From positions 186,001 through 250,000 of the forward strand of contig NZ_JABRWO010000008.1 of assembly GCF_013618625.1 (NCBI RefSeq): 64,000 nt of DNA, read 5' to 3'. Under the pieces are notes generated by a model that had not been told where the DNA came from, ran no database searches, and saw only the letters and a program-made list of their open reading frames with translations. This DNA is from Bremerella alba. Its GTDB lineage: Bacteria; Planctomycetota; Planctomycetia; Pirellulales; Pirellulaceae. Below are positions 61,280 to 64,000 of the stretch, piece after piece (the stretch's first letter is position 1; each line of letters opens with the position of its first letter). Position numbers and translations under genes: made by a program.

Positions 61280-61984
61280 ATGCGTCACTGGGCATGCGCG
61301 ACATTGTTTATCGTTTTGTTCTTCAGTTCTCCTGCCTGGGCTCAAGACGCCGCCGTTCCTGAGAGCATCAAGCCAGGCATCAACGAGGCCTTCCTCGATC
61401 TTGAATTGGATGTCGAGGCTTGGGTGAATCGCTTTGAGGTCGAGAGCCGCGAGGTCTTTCATGCCAAGGCAGAGATCGTCCAACGGCTGAAGCTTTCGCC
61501 AGGCGATCGAATCGCAGACATCGGCACGGGGACGGGACTCTTCGTCGAGCCGTTTTCTCAGGCCGTCGGCGAGCAAGGCTGGGTCTATGCGCTCGATATC
61601 GCGCCGAAGTTTGTCGAGCGAGTTGAAAAGCTGGCCGAGATTCGCAGTTTGAACAACGTGACGCCGGTGCTGTGTAGCAAAGATGATATTCGCCTCGCCC
61701 CCGGCAGTATCAATGCGGCGTTCATCTGCGACGTTTACCATCACTTCGAGTACCCGCAGCAGTCCCTGGCCTCGATTCACAAAGCCCTGGCCCCCGGCGG
61801 CAAGCTGGTGGTGATCGACTTTAATCGCGTGCCGGGCGAGTCTCGCGAGTGGACCCTCAATCACGTTCGGGCCGGCAAAGAAGTCTTCCGAGCTGAAATC
61901 GAAAAGGCTGGTTTCCGCCTGGTGGGCGAAGTCGAAGTGCCATCGTTTAAGGAGAATTACTTCCTGCAGTTCGAGCGGAAGTAA
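61280..61984 (+). CDS. Exported SAM-dependent methyltransferase
   Basis: 234 aa. The ATG at 61280 (AAGGA upstream) opens a signal peptide: MRHWACATLFIVLFFSSPAWAQ. The rest is a class I methyltransferase fold: IADIGTGTGLFVEPFSQ (SAM-binding motif I), ALDIAPKFVERVEK, then AAFICDVYHHFEYPQQ and LVVIDFNRVPGESREW. A translocated methyltransferase would need SAM outside the cytoplasm, so the signal may instead be a membrane anchor. Similar exported methyltransferases occur in planctomycetes. The target is unknown. Confidence 0.87.
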   Translation: MRHWACATLFIVLFFSSPAWAQDAAVPESIKPGINEAFLDLELDVEAWVNRFEVESREVFHAKAEIVQRLKLSPGDRIADIGTGTGLFVEPFSQAVGEQGWVYALDIAPKFVERVEKLAEIRSLNNVTPVLCSKDDIRLAPGSINAAFICDVYHHFEYPQQSLASIHKALAPGGKLVVIDFNRVPGESREWTLNHVRAGKEVFRAEIEKAGFRLVGEVEVPSFKENYFLQFERK

Positions 61985-62009
61985 AGAGACGAGGGCAATG
62001 CTTTACCGA

Positions 62010-62132
62010 GGGCCGGAGGCCCGGCCGAATATAGCCAGGGAACGCGAGCCCCTTGCAGGGCTTGTACTATTTTATTTCGATCTTGACCAGGGGTTGTCAC
62101 CCCCTGGCTAGATTCGGCTGGCCTTTCAGGCC
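62010..62132. repeat. Dispersed inverted-repeat element
   Basis: The arms at 62012-62040 and 62102-62130 are complementary with a few mismatches over about 29 bases (shared core CCGAAT-TAGCCAGGG). A second hairpin (CCAGGGG / CCCCTGG at 62087-62106) overlaps the right arm. It lies just after the methyltransferase stop and may act as a terminator. Confidence 0.65.
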
Positions 62133-62182
62133 TTAAGCGCATTACTCACGTTCGTGCCACGAACGGATCGGATGCGTTCGTC

Positions 62183-62503
62183 TTAAGCCGGGGCCAGAAC
62201 CTGGACCTTCAAGTCGGTGACCATGTCTTGTACTTGGTCGCGGTACTCGTTCATGTGCGGGGCGACGAGGTGGGCTTGAAGGTGTTCGACCGATTCCCAG
62301 GCTTCGACGACGGTGACGGTGTGATCGCGGCCGCCTTCTTGAACATCGCCCAGGTTGGCATCGACGTCGATCGTGGGTTGGTAGCTGATGCAGCCATCTT
62401 CCTTCACGACCTTAGGAACCAGTTCATGAAAAATCGCCAGGAACGCATCGCGGGTGTCAGGCTTCAAGTTGATGGTGGCAATGACGTGAACCATGGTGTG
62501 CAT
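62183..62503 (-). CDS. Antibiotic biosynthesis monooxygenase (ABM) domain protein
   Basis: 106 aa dimeric ferredoxin-like fold of the ABM/YgiN family, often quinol monooxygenase-like. Family features: VHVIATINLKPDTRDAFLAIF, VKEDGCISYQPTID and a C-terminal AHLVAPHMNEY. Cytoplasmic. A second ATG lies at 62494. It sits 33 bases downstream of the trpE stop, on the same strand; whether it is cotranscribed is unclear. Confidence 0.87.
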   Translation of the reverse strand: MHTMVHVIATINLKPDTRDAFLAIFHELVPKVVKEDGCISYQPTIDVDANLGDVQEGGRDHTVTVVEAWESVEHLQAHLVAPHMNEYRDQVQDMVTDLKVQVLAPA

Positions 62504-62535
62504 AGGGTTTTCTCAAAGTAGAGGTTGCGATGGGC

Positions 62536-64000
62536 TTAGCTGCTGCTCTTTTGGGCCGCCGAACGCCGTTCGGTGATTTCGATCGCTTTTAGAATGCCGC
62601 GGGCCTTGTTGAGCGTTTCCTGGTATTCCATTTTCGGATCGCTATCGGCGACGATGCCTGCTCCGGCTTGTACGTAAGCGGTGCCGTCTTGGATGACGAT
62701 CGTTCGCAGGGCGATACATGTATCCATGTTACCGCCGTAGTCGATATAGCCAACCGCACCTGCGTACGGGCCGCGGCGATGCGGTTCGATCTCGTCGATG
62801 ATTTCCATCGCCCGGACCTTGGGCGCGCCCGATACGGTGCCTGCCGGTAAACAGGCCGCCATCGCATCAAACGCGTCTTTCCCCTCGGGAAGTTGGCCGG
62901 TGACGTTCGAGGTAATGTGCATCACATGGCTGTAGCGTTCAATGGCCATCACGTCAGACAGTTCGACGCTGCGGTACTTGGCCACACGGCCGACGTCGTT
63001 GCGGCCCAGATCGACCAGCATCACGTGTTCGGCCCGCTCTTTGGGGTCGGCCAGCAGTTCTTCGGCAAGACGTGCGTCTTCGGCTTCGGTCAAGCCGCGC
63101 GGCCGGGTGCCGGCCAGAGGACGAACAGTCACGGTGCCATCCATCACGCGCACCATGATCTCGGGCGAACTGCCTACGAGCGTGGTTTCTGGCGTGCGAA
63201 GGAAAAACATGAATGGGCTCGGATTCACAATCCGCAGTGTACGGTAGATCTCGAAGGGGTCGCTTTGGATGTCGACTTCCAGTCGCTGACTGAAGACCAC
63301 CTGAAAGATATCGCCGGCCACGATGTACTCGACACATTTGCGAACGGCCGCTTCAAAATCTTCCTGTGTGAAGTTCGAGCGGTACCCAATGGTGGGAGCG
63401 CCTGCCAGGTCGATATCGGTTGGCGTGAGGGTCGGATCGTGCTTGGTCAGCTGAGCGACAATCTCTTCGGCCTGCTGGCACGCGGCGTCGTAAATGGCTT
63501 GATGGTTGTTTTGTTTTCCCTGGGGGCACTTGGCCATCACGATCACGTAGGCCGTTTTGGTCACGTTATCGAAGACCACCAAGTTGTTATAGAAGCCAAA
63601 CGAGAGGTCCGGCAAATGGCGGTCATCTTGCGGGGCGTTGGGGAGGTTTTCGACATAGCGGACGACGTCGTACCCAGCGTAACCGATCGCGCCACCGTTA
63701 AACGGGGGGAGTCCTTCGATGTGGGCGACGTTGCCGGTATCGAGTCGCTGGCGAAGCTCTTCCAGCGGATTGGCACAGGTAAAAGTCTTGGTTCCCTCTT
63801 TGCTGGACACGGTCACTTGATCACGTGTCGCGCTGAGGTGGTACTCGGGATGGATTCCGATAAAGCTGTAACGGCCGACCTTTTCTCCGCCGACGACACT
63901 TTCGAACAGACAAGCTGGCTGACCATCGTCCAACTTATGAAATGCCGAGACCGGAGTCATCGAATCGCTGATCAAACGCCGATAAACGGGAATAATCTCG
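62536..64000 (-). CDS. trpE: Anthranilate synthase component I, 5' end outside window
   Basis: First enzyme of tryptophan synthesis, taking chorismate and the ammonia delivered by TrpG. The frame stays open to the right edge; its upstream residues EIIPVYRRL are family-like, so the TTG at 63975 is not the true start. Visible motifs: LAGTRPRGLTEAEDARLAEE, HVMLVDLGRNDVGRVAK, GTVSGAPKVRAMEIIDEIEP and GAVGYIDYGG near the C-terminus. The N-terminal regulatory strand is present (PVSAFHKLDDG), typical of feedback inhibition by tryptophan. trpBA is 10 kb away. Confidence 0.95.
   Translation of the reverse strand, partial: EIIPVYRRLISDSMTPVSAFHKLDDGQPACLFESVVGGEKVGRYSFIGIHPEYHLSATRDQVTVSSKEGTKTFTCANPLEELRQRLDTGNVAHIEGLPPFNGGAIGYAGYDVVRYVENLPNAPQDDRHLPDLSFGFYNNLVVFDNVTKTAYVIVMAKCPQGKQNNHQAIYDAACQQAEEIVAQLTKHDPTLTPTDIDLAGAPTIGYRSNFTQEDFEAAVRKCVEYIVAGDIFQVVFSQRLEVDIQSDPFEIYRTLRIVNPSPFMFFLRTPETTLVGSSPEIMVRVMDGTVTVRPLAGTRPRGLTEAEDARLAEELLADPKERAEHVMLVDLGRNDVGRVAKYRSVELSDVMAIERYSHVMHITSNVTGQLPEGKDAFDAMAACLPAGTVSGAPKVRAMEIIDEIEPHRRGPYAGAVGYIDYGGNMDTCIALRTIVIQDGTAYVQAGAGIVADSDPKMEYQETLNKARGILKAIEITERRSAAQKSSS

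Noticed and set aside
63973-63975. TTG as the start of trpE
   Set aside because: Upstream residues EIIPVYRRL match the family, so the true start is outside the window.

Overview
The window looks like the chromosome of a planctomycete, most likely of the Pirellulaceae. This is inferred from gene content: two DUF1559 prepilin-like genes, DUF1573, DUF1570 and DUF3500-like exported proteins, a cysteine-rich BBP2-type outer-membrane barrel, a eukaryote/archaeal-type prolyl-tRNA synthetase, many signal-peptide or lipoprotein genes of unknown role, and trp genes scattered over the genome. Most of the sequence is housekeeping and envelope biology. I saw no CRISPR array, tRNA, rRNA or prophage. The only clear mobile element is one IS630-family insertion.

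Layout. 1-5.6 kb: ammonium transporter with a sigma-54-type promoter, a metallo-hydrolase, nnrD and larB. 5.8-11.6 kb: Tat-exported Gfo/Idh/MocA oxidoreductase, two zinc-ribbon membrane proteins, ribF and a DHH phosphoesterase. 11.6-14.7 kb: single-polypeptide nitrite reductase NirB-NirD, also with a sigma-54-type promoter. 15.1-19.6 kb: DUF1559 protein, small lipoprotein, a tetraheme lipoprotein with a degenerate 5'-nucleotidase-like domain, and DUF1573. 19.6-25.2 kb: O-antigen-ligase-like and WecA/MraY-like envelope polysaccharide genes, DUF4416, BBP2 barrel. 25.7-29.4 kb: second DUF1559 gene, a bidirectional terminator, the IS630 element and proS. 29.6-36.9 kb: YhaM-like exonuclease, LpxH-like phosphoesterase, glycosyltransferase, RNase R and an aminotransferase. 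36.9-42.1 kb: lipoprotein, unknown protein, transglutaminase, NUDIX and PD40 proteins. 42.4-47.0 kb: amt-glnB-glnD. 47.0-50.4 kb: DUF1570, DUF3500-like and mutM. 50.6-52.8 kb: trpB-trpA. 53.3-57.7 kb: unknown gene, small membrane protein, ABC ATPase and a large membrane protein. 57.7-64 kb: inverted repeats, an unknown gene, PilZ plus HD-GYP, an exported methyltransferase, an ABM-domain protein, and trpE running off the right edge.

How genes work together. Nitrogen is the strongest theme: two different Amt transporters, the PII protein with its uridylyltransferase, and NirBD. The first amt and nirBD each carry a near-consensus -24/-12 element, which suggests a sigma-54 nitrogen regulon. A second theme is envelope building and surface signalling (polysaccharide genes, porin, LpxH-like enzyme, c-di-GMP pair). 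The most checkable unusual observations are the sigma-54 pair, the IS630 copy that sits exactly in the proS stop codon and rebuilds it, the pseudo-phosphoesterase/tetraheme fusion, and an inverted pair of about 60-bp GC-rich repeats.
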